NCBI GenBank assembly: GCA_029959085.1
Contig: JARWIR010000018.1
Coordinates: 2,046,001 to 2,110,000, forward strand
DNA: 64,000 nucleotides
Direction of reading: 5' to 3'
From: Nemophila menziesii
Taxonomy: Eukaryota > Streptophyta > Magnoliopsida > Boraginales > Hydrophyllaceae
Below are positions 1 to 11,932 of this stretch, in pieces. The notes beneath the pieces are model-generated. The model made no database searches. It was not told the DNA's origin and saw only the letters and a list, made by a program, of their open reading frames with translations. How positions within the stretch are numbered: the first letter of the stretch is position 1; every line of letters begins with the position of its first letter. The position numbers and the translations under genes were made by a program.

Positions 1-379
1 AATCTGAGTATTCATTAAAAAAGTCTTAGCACTTTAAAAATAAATAATAAGTATTCATTAAAAAAAGATGAGTATTCCTTGAAAAAAGATGAGTATTCGT
101 TATAAAAAGATGAATATTTATTAAGAATAATGCGTACTCCGTAAAAAATGAGAGTACTAAAAAAATCAAGATTATTACATATTTTCTAACAACCAACTTA
201 AAAAAACTACACTAACTAAACCTATTTACATTTTTGAACAAAAAAATAAAAGAAAAAAAACCTAACTCAACTAAACCTATCATTACAACTAATTACAATA
301 AAAAATAAAAAAACTAATTGGTTTGACCATATCTAAACAAAAATAAAAAATCTCGTTAGGCTAGCTTCTTCTTCGTTAC

Positions 380-890
380 TCCATTAATGCTTTGCGAACG
401 AAAGCTCAAAATCTCGCGCGGGGTTACTTCCTGCTGTGGAGAGAGACGAAGAGCTGAGGGCTGCTTGATTCGATGTTGGAGTGAGGCGATGGAATGGAGG
501 GGGCTGCTGGAGTGCTCGAATAGAGGATCTCGTAGTCTTCGTGCTCCTTCTTCAACAGACCAATGCCGCCCCGAACCAGCACCACCATGGAGCTTTGCGT
601 CTCTGGCTCGTCGGAGCTTCGAGCTTCGTAAAGGCTTCAAGCTACATATCTGCTCAACAGCGGCCTGGATCTTGAACGGAGAGGGCTGCCAGAGTGCTCG
701 AATAGAGAATCAAGAAGTCTTCGTGCTCCTTCTTCAACGGACCAGCGCCGCCACAGAGCTTTCGTTTCCGGCTTGTCGGAGCTTCGAGCTTCGCAAAGGC
801 TTCAAGCTACGGATCTCCTTCCTCGCGAACTTAGTGGTCGACAGCTTCCATAGCCAGGAACAGAGCTGGTTGGTCATCGAACGGTGGTGA
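380..890. other. GC-rich island inside the duplicated segment, with internal duplication
   Basis: The island stands out sharply from its AT-rich surroundings and is open in several frames on both strands, for example a 167-codon plus frame at 387-890. About 180 bp is repeated internally: the stretch near 500-565 recurs near 679-745, both containing GTGCTCCTTCTTCAAC. The frames are not conserved in the second genomic copy (11080-11590), where they shift. I recognise no protein family. It is probably the internal part of an unclassified transposable element rather than a gene. Confidence 0.6.
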
Positions 891-1289
891 GAGAATGAGA
901 GGGCATTTTGTGTAAGTAATGTTCACGTGGTATCATGAGAAATGAATTGTGATTTATAAATTAGGTTAAATAAAATTTGTATATATAGGTTTAAAAAACA
1001 AAAAAAAGTGTAGAGTGGTAAAAACAATTTTGGATTGTAGTGTCAAATCTTATTAGAGGTTTTTTTTAAGAAGAGAAAGAAGATGGGGTTGACATAAGAC
1101 AAGGGGTGTGTGTTAAAGACCCCTTGGGTCAAAATATTCATAATAGCATACCATATCATTGGGTGAATGAGATTAAGTAGGTTACTTCACACAAAAAAAA
1201 ACTAATTGGCCAGGATTCTTAAAATATAATGGGTTTTATAACAATTGGGCTTATATGGTCATCAATGGATTTGAGGCTGACCCAAACCC

Positions 1290-1420
1290 AAAATAAGAAT
1301 TCATTTGGGCTTATAACTCGGGTGTGAGTGCTTTTAGGATCAAGTCCTATATAACATCTATTTCCATTCATAGTATCGAAAACCCTAATGCGCCCCAAAA
1401 CCCTCCCTTCCTTATGTCAA
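1290..1420 (+). promoter_or_regulatory. Telo-box/TATA promoter module, copy 1
   Basis: A TATATAA box at 1348-1354 is followed about 25 bp downstream by AAAACCCTAA (1379-1388), the telo-box motif. TGGGCT and GGCCCA-like site II motifs lie upstream (about 1240-1310). TATA plus telo box plus site II is the known arrangement of plant ribosomal-protein and translation-related promoters. The same module recurs at 12.27 and 28.45 kb, always upstream of NudC-derived sequence, so it may be the promoter of the duplicated NudC gene; that link is inference. Confidence 0.6.
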
Positions 1421-2449
1421 ACCTTAGCCCCCATCTTTTATCATCAGTAATTTTTACTATATAGTATCATTTTTTTAAGTTATTTTATAGAATATAGTTA
1501 AATATCTGATGCTTCCTTTCTCAGGGGTTGTTTTCTTTTTCCTCCATCGATCTTCTTCTGTACAGGTGAAGTCTTTTTGTTCTTAGATTGATGACCATTG
1601 CATTTCAATAAAGACAAACTTTTAAGCAGGTTTAATTCATTCCTTTCTAATAGCTTATTTATTTATACGATCTAAATTATTTTTTCTTCTTTCTATTAGA
1701 TATATGCTCTCCTTTCATTATTTCAAAAATTTCTAAGTTAAGATTATATTTACATTAGATATATTAATTTTTAAAATTAAATTGGAGATAATTAATGCTT
1801 GAGACAGGATCCAATTTCAATATATTAGTATATTAAAAAATATAAGAAGGATTCAAGCTGTGTATGGATAAAAATTTACAAAAATATAAGAAGGATTAGA
1901 TCTGTATATGGATAAAAATTTACAAAAATAATCAATACAGAATTTAGATAAATTTTATAATTTCTGTACTGTTCTTATATTTTGGAATAGAAAAATGTAA
2001 TAATTGAATAGTTAAGAACAAACTTGACATTGTATGTATCTATTTTTGGAATTGGTCCATGATTTTGCAAAATTAATATCTAAACCCCAATTCTTTCGAT
2101 CTTGTTACAATACTGATAATTTTGTTTTATTTTTCATTATGTTATAATTTTATTTTCAAGCTTTAATTTATTTTTTTAGGATGAAATTTGGTTGGTTATA
2201 TAAACTCTAGGTTACTTTGTCCAATATTTGGGAACCATGGGTTTATAGTGTGATATAGGGACCTATATTGCAATTAACTCAAAAAGAAAACTATCAGGCA
2301 TTTTTCCTTTTTGACAACTCCTTTTCTGAAAAATGATTTTAACATCTTGCTCCAAGGCTAAAATATTTTGCTAATTTTTGTTTTAATTTTTCTTTCGTTT
2401 TATTTAATAATTAAAATATAAATCAAATAATAAATCTCGTCCTAAACAG

Positions 2450-2512
2450 TTTGCATACCACAAAGGGAACAAAGGAGATTCAGAAGGTCAACACCAAATA
2501 TTCTCCAAATAG
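2450..2512 (+). pseudogene. Candidate small exon upstream of the NudC CS domain
   Basis: A 63-bp stretch between a CAG acceptor (2447-2449) and a GTATG donor (2513) is conserved in the second copy (13178-13239). One frame ends KVNTKYSPN, which would join to KGNGLE at the start of the recognised NudC exon at 8688; plant BOBBER proteins have a PNKGNG-like junction there. The last codon is damaged (AATAG where AATAAG would be expected). It could instead be an untranslated or unrelated exon. Confidence 0.35.
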
Positions 2513-2929
2513 GTATGTTTTTTCCTTTAGTGTAGTTTTTCACATAATATAGGGATCTAGTGTAATTTTTTCACAATATAGGGACCTATAGTGCATTTTG
2601 TGTTAAAAAATTATTGTATCTTTGTTTTTCGTGACAATACTCCTATATGTCATAAAGGTGACATTTAAGCCCCTTATTTCTCAATTGTTATCACATTTTT
2701 TGTATTTTTATTATGTTATAAGTTTTGGCTAGTAAAATGACACTTTTAGGGCATTTTTGTAATAAAAATTATACATATCTTTAAAAATGATTTCATGTAG
2801 ATGTGTTTTGCATCTTTTTTTTATCATCAAATCAGTTTTATATCATTATAAACTGAACTTCATATGTCTTTACACCACATAAACCTTTAGGCATTAAGCC
2901 TAAGTATGGGTATAATATGCCCATTACAC

Positions 2930-3242
2930 ATTAAATCATTAGAGTAAAATTAAAACTAAAACACAAATCAGCCCACTAACTAAATTGACAAGCCATATTA
3001 TAAAGAAACTATAAGATAATAATAACTACTAGCCCAACTCTAATCTACCAATTATCACCACCATTCCTGTCTTCTTAAACTTCTTACCCTTCAGCTTCAT
3101 ACTTGTTATATTACATACTTTAGCAATGATTTGATATTCATTTAATCATGCACCTCCATGATATATATTGTTTATTTCCCACCATATCACGTATATATAT
3201 GTAGTAAATAGAACACTAGCCACTGCTTTTATTTCATTACAG
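2930..3242. other. AT-rich stretch with no gene
   Basis: This joins the duplicated repeat to the helicase remnant. It ends in a pyrimidine-rich tract and an ACAG splice acceptor (3239-3242), so its right part is probably a relic of the helicase gene's last-but-one intron. Confidence 0.5.
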
Positions 3243-3715
3243 TACATGAAATTAATACTATCAATTAAACTATTGAAATCACAAGTTATTAAAATTACAA
3301 AAGATTTTGAAAAATTAGGTATACATGAGGTTAAGGTTGGAAGTGTTGAACAGTTTCAAGGGCAAGAGAGAGAAGTTATTATCGTATCTACAGTTTGATC
3401 AATACGCAAACACAAGAAAGATGAAAGAAGTAACTCTCGTGGATTTCTTAGTAATCCAAGGAGATTTAATGTTGCGGTGACACGTGCTAGATCGTTACTT
3501 ATAATCGTTGGTGACCCACACATACTACAGAAGGTAAAGTTTTCTTTTTATTTGTTACAGGATTAATTGCATTGTTAATCCTTGTATTATGCAAAAGTAG
3601 TAAATGCATCTTTTGATTATAAATTGTAGGATAAGCATTGGAGAAGCTGTTATGGTATTGTTCTGATAATGGTTCTTATCAAGGTTGCGCTTTGCCTGAA
3701 CAAGAGGACATATAA
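3243..3715 (+). pseudogene. SDE3/MOV10-like RNA helicase, C-terminal remnant
   Basis: Two exons of a superfamily 1 RNA helicase remain. The first (3243-3533, acceptor ACAG, donor GTAAAG) contains [24 protein letters not shown] sequence (motif V region) and [16 protein letters not shown] (motif VI), then [11 protein letters not shown]. The second (3630-3715) encodes KHWR and, after a frameshift, a DNGSYQGCALPEQED-like end and a stop. This order and spacing match the C-terminus of plant SDE3, the MOV10-type helicase used in RNA silencing. An in-frame TGA at 3396 replaces what was probably arginine after STV, and the second exon is shifted, so it cannot work. The N-terminal part and helicase motifs I-IV are absent from the window. 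Confidence 0.85.
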
Positions 3716-5160
3716 AGTCAAAAATTAAGAGACTGGGCCGATATTTGAAAGAAGAATTTTTATTTTGTCAATAATTCATCTTTTATCTTTTATATTTAAC
3801 CTTTTCCCATTAATTATCACTAGATATGGATTTTTTTTTTGGTTAGAACACAAGATGTAGATGAAAAGAGACTTGTATGTGAAAAGCTCAAGACAATTTA
3901 TTTTAACTAGTTACTAAATCATTATCTAAACTCATGCATGAATTTGGTGTCTATAAATGGTTGGTAATCAATATTTGACCCAGCAATTTATTGGGCCACG
4001 ACTCCCATTGTTAATATAGAAATAAATTCAAATAAAGGTCTAAAATGTTAAAACATTATTTTTAAAGTCTAATTAAAAAATAATTTTATGAAAAATGTAA
4101 TTATAATCCGGTTTGTTTTCTTACTATTTTACCCTTTCATATTTGGGTTTATTTAATTTTTTTATTTCTTTTTAAGCACTGTTATATACACGTTGGGTAC
4201 ATACCTAATAACTATTTTTCAATTGCTACATACCATACCTGTTTTTCTATTGGTACATACCATACCTGTTTTTGTTTTTGTTACAAAATCATTTTTTCTA
4301 TAATTGCATTATAGGTCCCTACGTATTTAGGTGTACATGTCAAAGTCTGTATATACCCAATTGGTATGTATCCAATTCGGAGTATGAGGAGATGAGTCCA
4401 TATTTATTTAGATAACCCAATTCAAGTTACTGTGTCAAGTTCCACAGGGTATGTATCCGTACAAATCCGAAAACAAACAAATATCACAAGCAAATTAACC
4501 TCACGGGTATGTACCCACTACAAGTAGGTGTGTACATATATAGCTCATTCCCAAGTAGAACAAATTCCAAGTGGGTAGTATCCATTCAAAGTCTATGTCC
4601 ATGTTAGGTATAAATCCAGTTGGGTTTGTATGCATTTCAAAGTATCTCCAACAGCTAGATCATTATCCAAGTTGTTAGACAATCTCCAACAGTTGTGCCA
4701 AACTAATATTTGTTTTACATATCAATTTTTTTTACTGCAAAACAATGAAATATCATTTTATGTTAAGAAAACAATGAATCAAGATACAACCTAACAAATA
4801 TAACAAGCATTGGGATAAAATAAAAAGAAAATCTCTTTACAGTTCACGCATTGAAACAAAAAAACAAAAAACTAGTCTCTTCACATTAGCATTGGCAAAA
4901 ACAAAAAAGAAAATCTCTTCACACTCAGTGGAATACAAAACAAATAGGAAATCTCTTTACGCTGAGTTGAACAAAAAAAATAGGAAATCTCTTCACACTC
5001 ACTTCTCACATAAATAAAAGAAACGAAAAAGTAAACGTTGAAAAACAATGAAATATTCTTGTATGTTAAAAAATAATGAAACGTGATAAAACCGATAATG
5101 AGATTAGGTTAAAAATAAATCAATTTTGTACCTAAATTTGGGTTTTTCGCGCAAGCCGAT
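3716..5160. other. Non-coding AT-rich region with degenerate short repeats
   Basis: I see no gene. Between about 4190 and 4640 short variants of GGTATGTAYCC and TACATACC recur many times on both strands, suggesting a degraded tandem array or element end. From 4800 to 5060 a phrase meaning roughly AAATCTCTTCACACTCA recurs at irregular spacing, and 5030-5060 resembles 31540-31570. Confidence 0.5.
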
Positions 5161-5400
5161 TTAATGATAGTGGAGAATGATCCAGTCGACGGTTTTCTTG
5201 TGCTGGATAGCAGCTTGGTGCAGGAGATTGGCGATAACGGTTTTCTTGTGCTGGATAGCAGCTTGGTGCAGGAGATTGGCGATAACAGCAGTTTTCTTCG
5301 CAGGCGATGGCGGTTTGCTTGTGCAGGAGAGTGGCTTCATGCGAAGGTGGAGAATGGTCCACTAGTTCTTGTGTAGGATAGCTTGTTGGTACGAAGGTAA
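5160..5400. repeat. GC-rich islet with a 48-bp direct repeat
   Basis: A 48-bp unit starting GGTTTTCTTGTGCTGG is present twice, nearly identically (5191-5238 and 5239-5286), followed by a third diverged unit. It is open in several frames on both strands for about 60-75 codons, which is explained by base composition and the repeat. A GAGA-rich tract follows (5430-5455). Similar content on the opposite strand occurs at 31660-31830. Probably part of an unclassified element. Confidence 0.6.
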
Positions 5401-5589
5401 GAACTGGGTGTGAAGAATGAGAAGAGATAAGAAGAAGAGAGAGAGAGAGTATAATAGAGAAACCGTAAAAAAGTCTTCTATAGGATTTCTTTTTGCGATT
5501 AACCTGTTCTCTGTGAACTAAACGAGTATCGGTTATTTGGTCTTTTAGACAACAACTAACCAGCTAGTTCACATAAGGTTTCTTATTAT

Positions 5590-5960
5590 AAACAATCATA
5601 TGATTTTTTCCTTTAGGTTAGTTTTTTCATAATATAGAGACATATAGTGCAACATTTTCACATTATAGGGACCTACAATGCAATTTGTGCCAAAAAAATG
5701 ATTGTATCTTTTGGTTTTTCATGATAAAGTTAGTCCTTTTATCACTTAAATGTGACATTTAAGCCCTTTATCTTTCAATTATGTGACAATGTTAGTCACT
5801 TATTTGTATTTTCATTAGGTTATAAGTGTTGGCTAGCAAAATGACACTTTTAGGGTATTTTTTAATAAAGCTAACACAATATCTTTAAAACTGATTTTTA
5901 CATCTTTCATAACAAGAAAAGTGATATGACAAATCCTTTTTCCCTACTCCTCCATTAACT
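5590..5960. repeat. Extra copy of the NudC-region intron segment
   Basis: This matches 2515-2880 and 13240-13570 (phrases such as TATAGGGACCTA and GACAATGTTAGTC in the same order) and, more distantly, 29260-29480. It lies 3 kb after the first copy, with the helicase remnant between them. No coding content is visible. Confidence 0.65.
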
Positions 5961-6253
5961 AGTTGTTAAGAAACATCTATTTTTTATTTTATCACCTTAC
6001 TTTGATAAAAGTCGTCTATTACTTCAAACAATTTCTGACCCCTTCAACAGAAGTAGGCTAAACAATTTCCCAAATTAAATACTCATAATTTTAAAATTTT
6101 ATTAATAATATTTTTTTGGAATATTATTATTTTGGGGTCAAATTTAAAATTAATTATAAATTAAGAATGATGGTAAATATTTACTAATTAATTTTATTTT
6201 CTTTTATTTATTTTTAAAAATACCTAAAAATTTAGATTAAATTTATAAAAAAG

Positions 6254-6255
<2 letters not shown>

Positions 6256-6310
<55 letters not shown>
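6256..6310. repeat. (TA)n microsatellite
   Basis: About 55 bp of uninterrupted TA dinucleotides. It marks the left edge of the block that is shared with 33290-36070. Confidence 0.97.
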
Positions 6311-6314
<4 letters not shown>

Positions 6315-8640
6315 TAACGAAAAATAAAGGTACCACCAGAATGCGAAACCAAAGACATAGCGATCAAAGCTTACGAATACCTAAACAAAGACTAGCAAGC
6401 TACAATTTTCAATCCAGAGTCGAAAGCCATCAACGATATCAAAGAAACTTAAGAGTTGCTTCGAATAAATTAAATGAATACCAAATCAATTCTTGTATAC
6501 CAAATTTTAACTCCACAAAGATGGACTTGTGACATCATACGTTACAAGACGAGAGAGTTGGATCCTAAGGTAAAGGAGATTTTAAGTTAAAGAAGCATAG
6601 ACTACTCTAGAGAAGACCACACTGCAAATTTGTGTGTATGTGTATGCTTAGTGTGTGTCTGGGAAGGGAGGGGGGTTCATATTTAGAGTGTGTATGTGTG
6701 TGTGTTTAAAGGTTTTTTAGTGCTGGTTATGGTTTCTACAAATTTGAAGAAAGAGAGGTTATATACAAATGGAAAATAGGTTATATAAAAATGAGATTCA
6801 AATCTGGGGCAGACCATAGACTAATATGTTCAAAATTATATTAATATTATTGTGAATTTTTTGGGGTAAGCCGTTAGCAATAATTTTTTTGTTGTTTATG
6901 AAATCAAGAAGAATCGTCTTATAGCTGGAAGCAAGGGCCAAACTCCAATCATTGATGTAAGGTATATCCGTTTTTTTTAAACAATGCTCATTATTTAATA
7001 TCTCAAAATTATATTAGGCGTATTTTATTTCTTCATTTTTTGATGTTACCGTCTTTTATTGGTTGATTATACATACATGTCAAAGTGGATTATAAATTTT
7101 AAAGTCTAAGTATTTTATTTATGTATCATTTATCAGATTTGTTTTAGGAATTTTATTTATTTAGGTTTCTTACTTTAAAGAAATCCTGTTAAGGGAAAAT
7201 TCCCTATATAGTCTATGAACTACGACCCTATCTCGCAACCAAGAAGTACACAATATGAATCCCTCTCAGGGCATGGGTAACCTAGTTTTGACGTGCCTAG
7301 AGTATGCTTGGGGAGGGCGGGCATATCGTCCATGGGATTAGTTGGTTGTGTGAAAGCTAACCTAGAACCTATGTACCCAAAAAAGGAAGTTGTATATTGA
7401 ATTTATAAATTGATAAAATTCCCAAATGGTCTTGAGTTATACAACTATTACTGCTTTAGTCCTCAAACTTGTTCGACATAGGGCACTTAACTTTGAAAAA
7501 GGGGCAGAGTCAAGATTTTTTATTTTTGGGTGGGAAGGATAATTATTACTCCAGATTCTTTCACTTATAGGGCGAACGAAATTCGCAATTTCATTATTAT
7601 GGTATGGCCTTGATATCTCTTGTTATAGGTGCATACTGCTATTATATATTTTGCATAAACGGGGAATCTTGATTACTAAATTGATAGGTAGTTAACACAT
7701 ACTTTGTTAAATATTTGAAGCATTAATTCTATATTTTCATAAAGTTTATTATTTTTTTCAAAAAGCGAATATAAATGTGTCTTAGGTCCAATATTAATTA
7801 TAAGCAAAAGAAGAACTTCCATCATTACGAGTATTATTAGATTGTTTATTCTGTTGTTTTAGCATATAAATCTCAATACAAAATTATTATCAGAATGGGA
7901 TGACATGTCAGTTTGGCGAGGTAGGACAACCCAGCTAGATTTATTCTTATGGAGAGATTAAATGGTCTGAACACCCCCACAAGCTATATGGTTGATCATG
8001 AAAATAAACCGATACTTTTGTATGAAATACTTCCTTTGAAATATGTGTTTTGAATTTGATAACTATGAAGATGAATTCATATTTGATAGGAAATTTCTCA
8101 AAAATACATTAGAACTAAAAGACACCAGATGATGGGTCATTGGTCATTAGAATGGTTAATATACATGATACTAAATTTCATCAAGCGTACTTGTCGAGTA
8201 TCGTGAGTTAACCATGAACAAAGTATAAGAATATACGCGTTGAAACATTCATTTCCTTATTACCACTGATAGGTAGACTAACCTATTTCCACTACATTAT
8301 TGTAAATGTTACGAAATATACCATTTCATCACATATATAGGCTCGCTTGTTTGAGAGCCTTATAACACAGAAAAAAATTAATTTGAGAGTGCTGATAGAA
8401 GCATCCTAAATGTGTTCTTAAACATTTTCTACTTGTGCATTATATTACTATCTCGAAAAGGCATGAGAGATCTCAAAAAGATATATGTGCTCATCAATGA
8501 TATTTTTTGCTTTACCACCAATCCAAACATGTAATCATAAGTGTATAACTTGCATTTCACCCGTATTAAAAATATGATTTAGCAATTGATGTAATAAAGC
8601 GACACTAGTAATCGTCAATATCTAAATTCGATTTTCTATA
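6311..8640. repeat. Repeat block shared with 33290-36070
   Basis: The order of phrases is the same in both places: a start near GAATTAACGAAAAATAAAGG, a GAGGTTATATACAAATG stretch, a truncated NudC exon (6891-6956 here, 34121-34183 there), a GGGAAAATTCCCTATATAG phrase, then a long AT-rich intron-like tail. Parts also recur at 15.97-16.56, 26.1-27.4 and 49.6-50.0 kb. Apart from the exon fragment, no coding sequence is visible. Confidence 0.75.
6891..6956 (+). pseudogene. NudC/BOBBER CS-domain exon, 5'-truncated copy
   Basis: The frame reads VVYEIKKNRL followed by GSKGQTPIID and an intact GTAAGG donor. It is the 3' half of the same exon that is complete at 8688-8848, with Y for C and other substitutions. 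The 5' half of the exon is missing, replaced by a T-rich stretch. The copy at 34121 is cut at the same place, so the truncation predates that duplication. Confidence 0.85.
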
Positions 8641-8687
8641 TCACTTATATTAGTTTTGTTTGCATTTTCCGATTGATAGTAAATAAG

Positions 8688-8848
8688 GGAAATGGACTTG
8701 AGTTCTAGAATTACGCATGGACTCAGACTCTACAAGAAGCTAATGTAACTATACCTATGCCACCTGGCACAAAATCAAGGTTTGTTGTATGTGAAATAAA
8801 GAAAAATCGTCTCAAAGTTGGAATCAAGGGTCAACCTCCAGTCACTAT
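8688..8848 (+). pseudogene. NudC/BOBBER-like co-chaperone, CS-domain first exon
   Basis: The translation begins GNGLEF, then a stop (TAG, 8706-8708, where plant homologues have a charged residue), then NYAWTQTLQEANVTIPMPPG, then TKSRFVVCEIKKNRLKVGIK, GQPPV. This is the start of the CS (p23-like) domain of plant NudC/BOBBER proteins, cytosolic chaperones of the HSP90/HSP20-related type used in growth and heat tolerance. An AG acceptor lies directly before it. The 3' end is damaged: the expected IID and GT donor are replaced by a junction that runs straight into sequence normally found after the next exon (compare 16729 onward), so one intron and the GELYK exon have been deleted here. Confidence 0.9.
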
Positions 8849-8849
8849 G

Positions 8850-10464
8850 TTTAATTCATTTTTTTTGCTAATATGCATATCTTGGGGTGTTTTGGGAATT
8901 TTTTTTAGTCGTGGTTCTTAAAATTAAAAGAATCCGACAATGGGAAAATATCCCATGTAGTCCATGTACTATATCTCTTTTACTGGTTGGTCCTTGAACT
9001 TTATAAGCTACCCGAACTTTGTTCTTTTACCACCATTAGTCCCTGAACCATTACTTATAAATTGCGGCATGTATTTTTGTAATTACGGTTAGGAAAAATT
9101 TCCCAAAAATGGTCACTGAATTATACAATGGTTTGACCCTAAAACTTCTTTGCCTCATGGCACTTAACTTTGAAACAGGGGTGGAGCCAGGTTTTTTTGC
9201 TAGGGGCAATTATTTTTTGGGACTTAATTACACTATAGGTCCCTATATTTTACAAAAATTGCACAATTAGTACTAATATTAGTTTTTGCGGACTTAATTG
9301 CACTATCAGTCCCTATATTTGTTTTTGGGACTTAATTACACTATAGGTCCCTATAATATACAAAAATTACACAATTGGTATTGATATTAGTTTTTTTAGA
9401 CTTAGTTTCCATCTGTCCATATATTGTGAAAATTGCAATAAGGTCCCTATATTATACAAAAATTACACTATTGCCATCAGACATATAAGAATTCACTTAT
9501 TTTCCAACCTCGTAATACACAAACACACACTAATCATACACAATTGTTAAACAATTCAACTTTTTCTAGCCTCAAAATGCATAAACACAAACTAATCACA
9601 CATAATTGTTAAACAACTAACAATTACACTACTTAATACTCGTTTTCAACTCAACTAACGATTAAGAAAACCTTTTCCTAGACATTTAAATATCTTAATC
9701 AATTTGAAAATTACTAATATATAAACCATTACACATTTAAACTAATCTATTACACATTATAAGACAAAAAAATACGATTATATCATTTTCAAAAAATCAA
9801 TTATACACATTAAAACAACTCTATTAAACTTAAAACATTTCAAAAATTAATTACAAATCTCAGAATTTTTTGAAAAATCATTTGTAATTTGGACAGTTTA
9901 TAAATCACACTCAACACAAGAGTTAATTGCAATAGAAATCCTTGTGTACTAAGAACTTTTATTCCACAACCTACTCATCGTCGAAAGACAATAGGTACCT
10001 ATATTATGAAACTTTGGCACATTATGTCTTTATATTATGCAAGATGTCTGAATGAATTTATATGACAAGTATCGAAAGTAGACAAAGAGAAAAAATATCT
10101 TAACTTTACGTTATCAACTAATAATTTCATGTTGCCCCATTCAAAGAAACTTTGACAAATTACAATACTATTATCTAACTTGTACATATAGAATATTATC
10201 ATCATTAAATCACTTAGTTTTTTTTTTCAGAAAAAAATTGAGAAATAAGAAACAAATCCTGATCTAATAGATCTACACATGCAATCAATTAAAATAACCA
10301 TCGGTGTTCAAAAAGTTAGGTTTAAGAAAAAAATACCTGAAAATAGATTTGATCTTCAAAATCCCTAACCACGGCCTTATCTATCCATTTTAAAACACAT
10401 AAATCACTGATTAAAAAGGATTAACGATGATAAAACTATCAACCAAATTAAAACATTAGAGGCT
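8850..10464. repeat. Intron-like repeat shared with 26.1-28.29 kb
   Basis: No gene is visible. A phrase of the form GACTTAATTACACTATAGGTCCCTATATT recurs three times between 9215 and 9480. The part from about 9490 to 10460 matches 27400-28290 phrase by phrase (for example CACACACTAATCACAC and ATTACACTACT). The match ends at about 10464, where the other copy continues directly into GGTTACTTCACAC. Confidence 0.7.
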
Positions 10465-11900
10465 ATTTGATTGACACATCGGGTTTTAGTGACTAGTTTT
10501 TTGGCCTATAGGAACTAATAGGAATCTTATTTCTTAAAAAAACCTCAAACATGACCAAATACTACCCTTACTAAAACTAAAAGACAAAAAGGAGTGATGT
10601 CACTGTTCACCTCTCTCCATTACCCACCTACTTCCGACTTTCGACCTCCAACCTCCTGGAAAATATAGAGTTTCAAAAAAACTTAGTACTCATTAAAAAA
10701 TCTGAGTATTCATTAAAAAAATCTTAGTTCTTTGAATAAACAATAAGTATTCATTAAAAAAATATGAGTATTCCTTGAAAAAAGATGAGTATTCATTAAA
10801 AAAAAAGATGAATATTTATTAAGAATGATGAGTACTCCGTAAAAAATGAGAGTACTAAAAAAATCTAGATTATTACATATTTTCTAACAACTAAATTAAA
10901 AAAAAACAACACTAACTAAACCTATTTACATTTTTGAACAAAAAAGAAAGAAAAAAAAAACCTAACTCAACTAAACCTGTTATTACCTCTAATTACGATA
11001 AAAAATAAAAAAGCTAATTGGTTTGACCAGATCTAAACAAAAATAAAAAATCTCGTTAGTCCAGCTTCTTCTTCGTTACTCCATTAATGCTTTGCGAACG
11101 AAAGTTCAAAATCTCGCCGGGGCTACTTGCTTCTGTGGAGAGAGACAAAGAGATGAGGGCTTATTGATTCAATGTTGGAGTGAGGCGATGGAACAGATGG
11201 GGCTGCCGGAGTGCTCGAACAGAGGATCTCGTAGTCTTTGTGCTCCTTCTTCAACAGAGCAACTCCGCCACGAACCAGCGCCACCATGAAGCTTTCGTCT
11301 CTGGCTCGTCGGAGCTTCGAGCTTCGCAAAGGCTTCAAGCTACATATCTTCTCAATAGCTGCCTGGATCTTGAACGGAGAGGGCTACCAGAGTGCTCGAA
11401 CAGAGAATCTAGAAGTCTTCGTGCTCCTTCTTCAAAGGACCAGCGCTGCCACAGAGCCTTCGTTTCCGGCTCATCGGAGCTTCGAGCTTCGCAAAGGCTT
11501 CAAGCTATGGATCTCCTTCCTCGCGAACTTAGTGGTCCACAGCTTCCATAGCCCGGAACGGAGTTGCTTGGTCATCGAACGGTGGTGAAAGAATGAGAGG
11601 GTGTTTTGATGGTGAGAGAATGAGAGGGGACAAAGGGTAAGTAATGTTCACGTGAGATACAAGAGAAATGAATTGTGATTTAGAAGTTAGGTTAAATAAA
11701 ATTGGTATATATAGGTTTAAAAAACAAAAAAAAGGTAGAGTGGTAAAAACGATTTTGGATTGTAGTGTTAAATCTTATTAGAGGTTTTTTTTAAAGAAGA
11801 GAAAGAAGATGGGGTTGACATAGGACAGGGGTGTGTGTGTTCAAGACCCCTTGGGTCAAAATCTCCATAATAGCATACCATATCATTATATCATTGGGTG
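10465..11900. mobile_element. Inserted segment carrying the GC-rich island (unclassified element)
   Basis: Comparison with 28285-28300 shows an uninterrupted version of the flanks: ATTAGGTTACTTCACAC there versus about 1.4 kb of extra sequence here between GAATTA...ACATTAG and GATTAAGTAGGTTACTTC. The insert starts AGGCTATTTGATTGACACAT, contains the GAGTATTCATTAAAAA array and the GC-rich island (11080-11590), and ends near GAATGAGATTAAG. I see no convincing terminal inverted repeats, and the flanking duplication is imperfect. The left genomic copy (1-1190) carries the same insert. Confidence 0.45.
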
Positions 11901-11932
11901 AATGAGATTAAGTAGGTTACTTCACACAAAAA

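Larger units (their letters stand above)
1..2930. repeat. Left copy of a ~3-kb duplicated segment
   Basis: This stretch is repeated with few differences at 10690-13657, at a nearly constant offset of about 10.7 kb. It begins with degenerate copies of a roughly 20-bp unit built on GAGTATTCATTAAAAAA (1-180), continues through a GC-rich island (380-890) and a promoter-like module (1300-1420), and ends in intron-like AT-rich sequence near 2930. The window starts inside it. The right copy carries a MITE and lacks about 200 bp present here (about 1445-1650). After 2930 the two copies differ completely. Confidence 0.85.

Noticed and set aside
387..890. 167-codon open frame in the GC-rich island
   Set aside because: The second genomic copy keeps the DNA but not the frame, several frames on both strands are open, and no family motif is visible.
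2450..2512. Firm assignment of the 63-bp exon to NudC
   Set aside because: Only a nine-residue junction supports it and the last codon is damaged, so it is listed as a candidate only.
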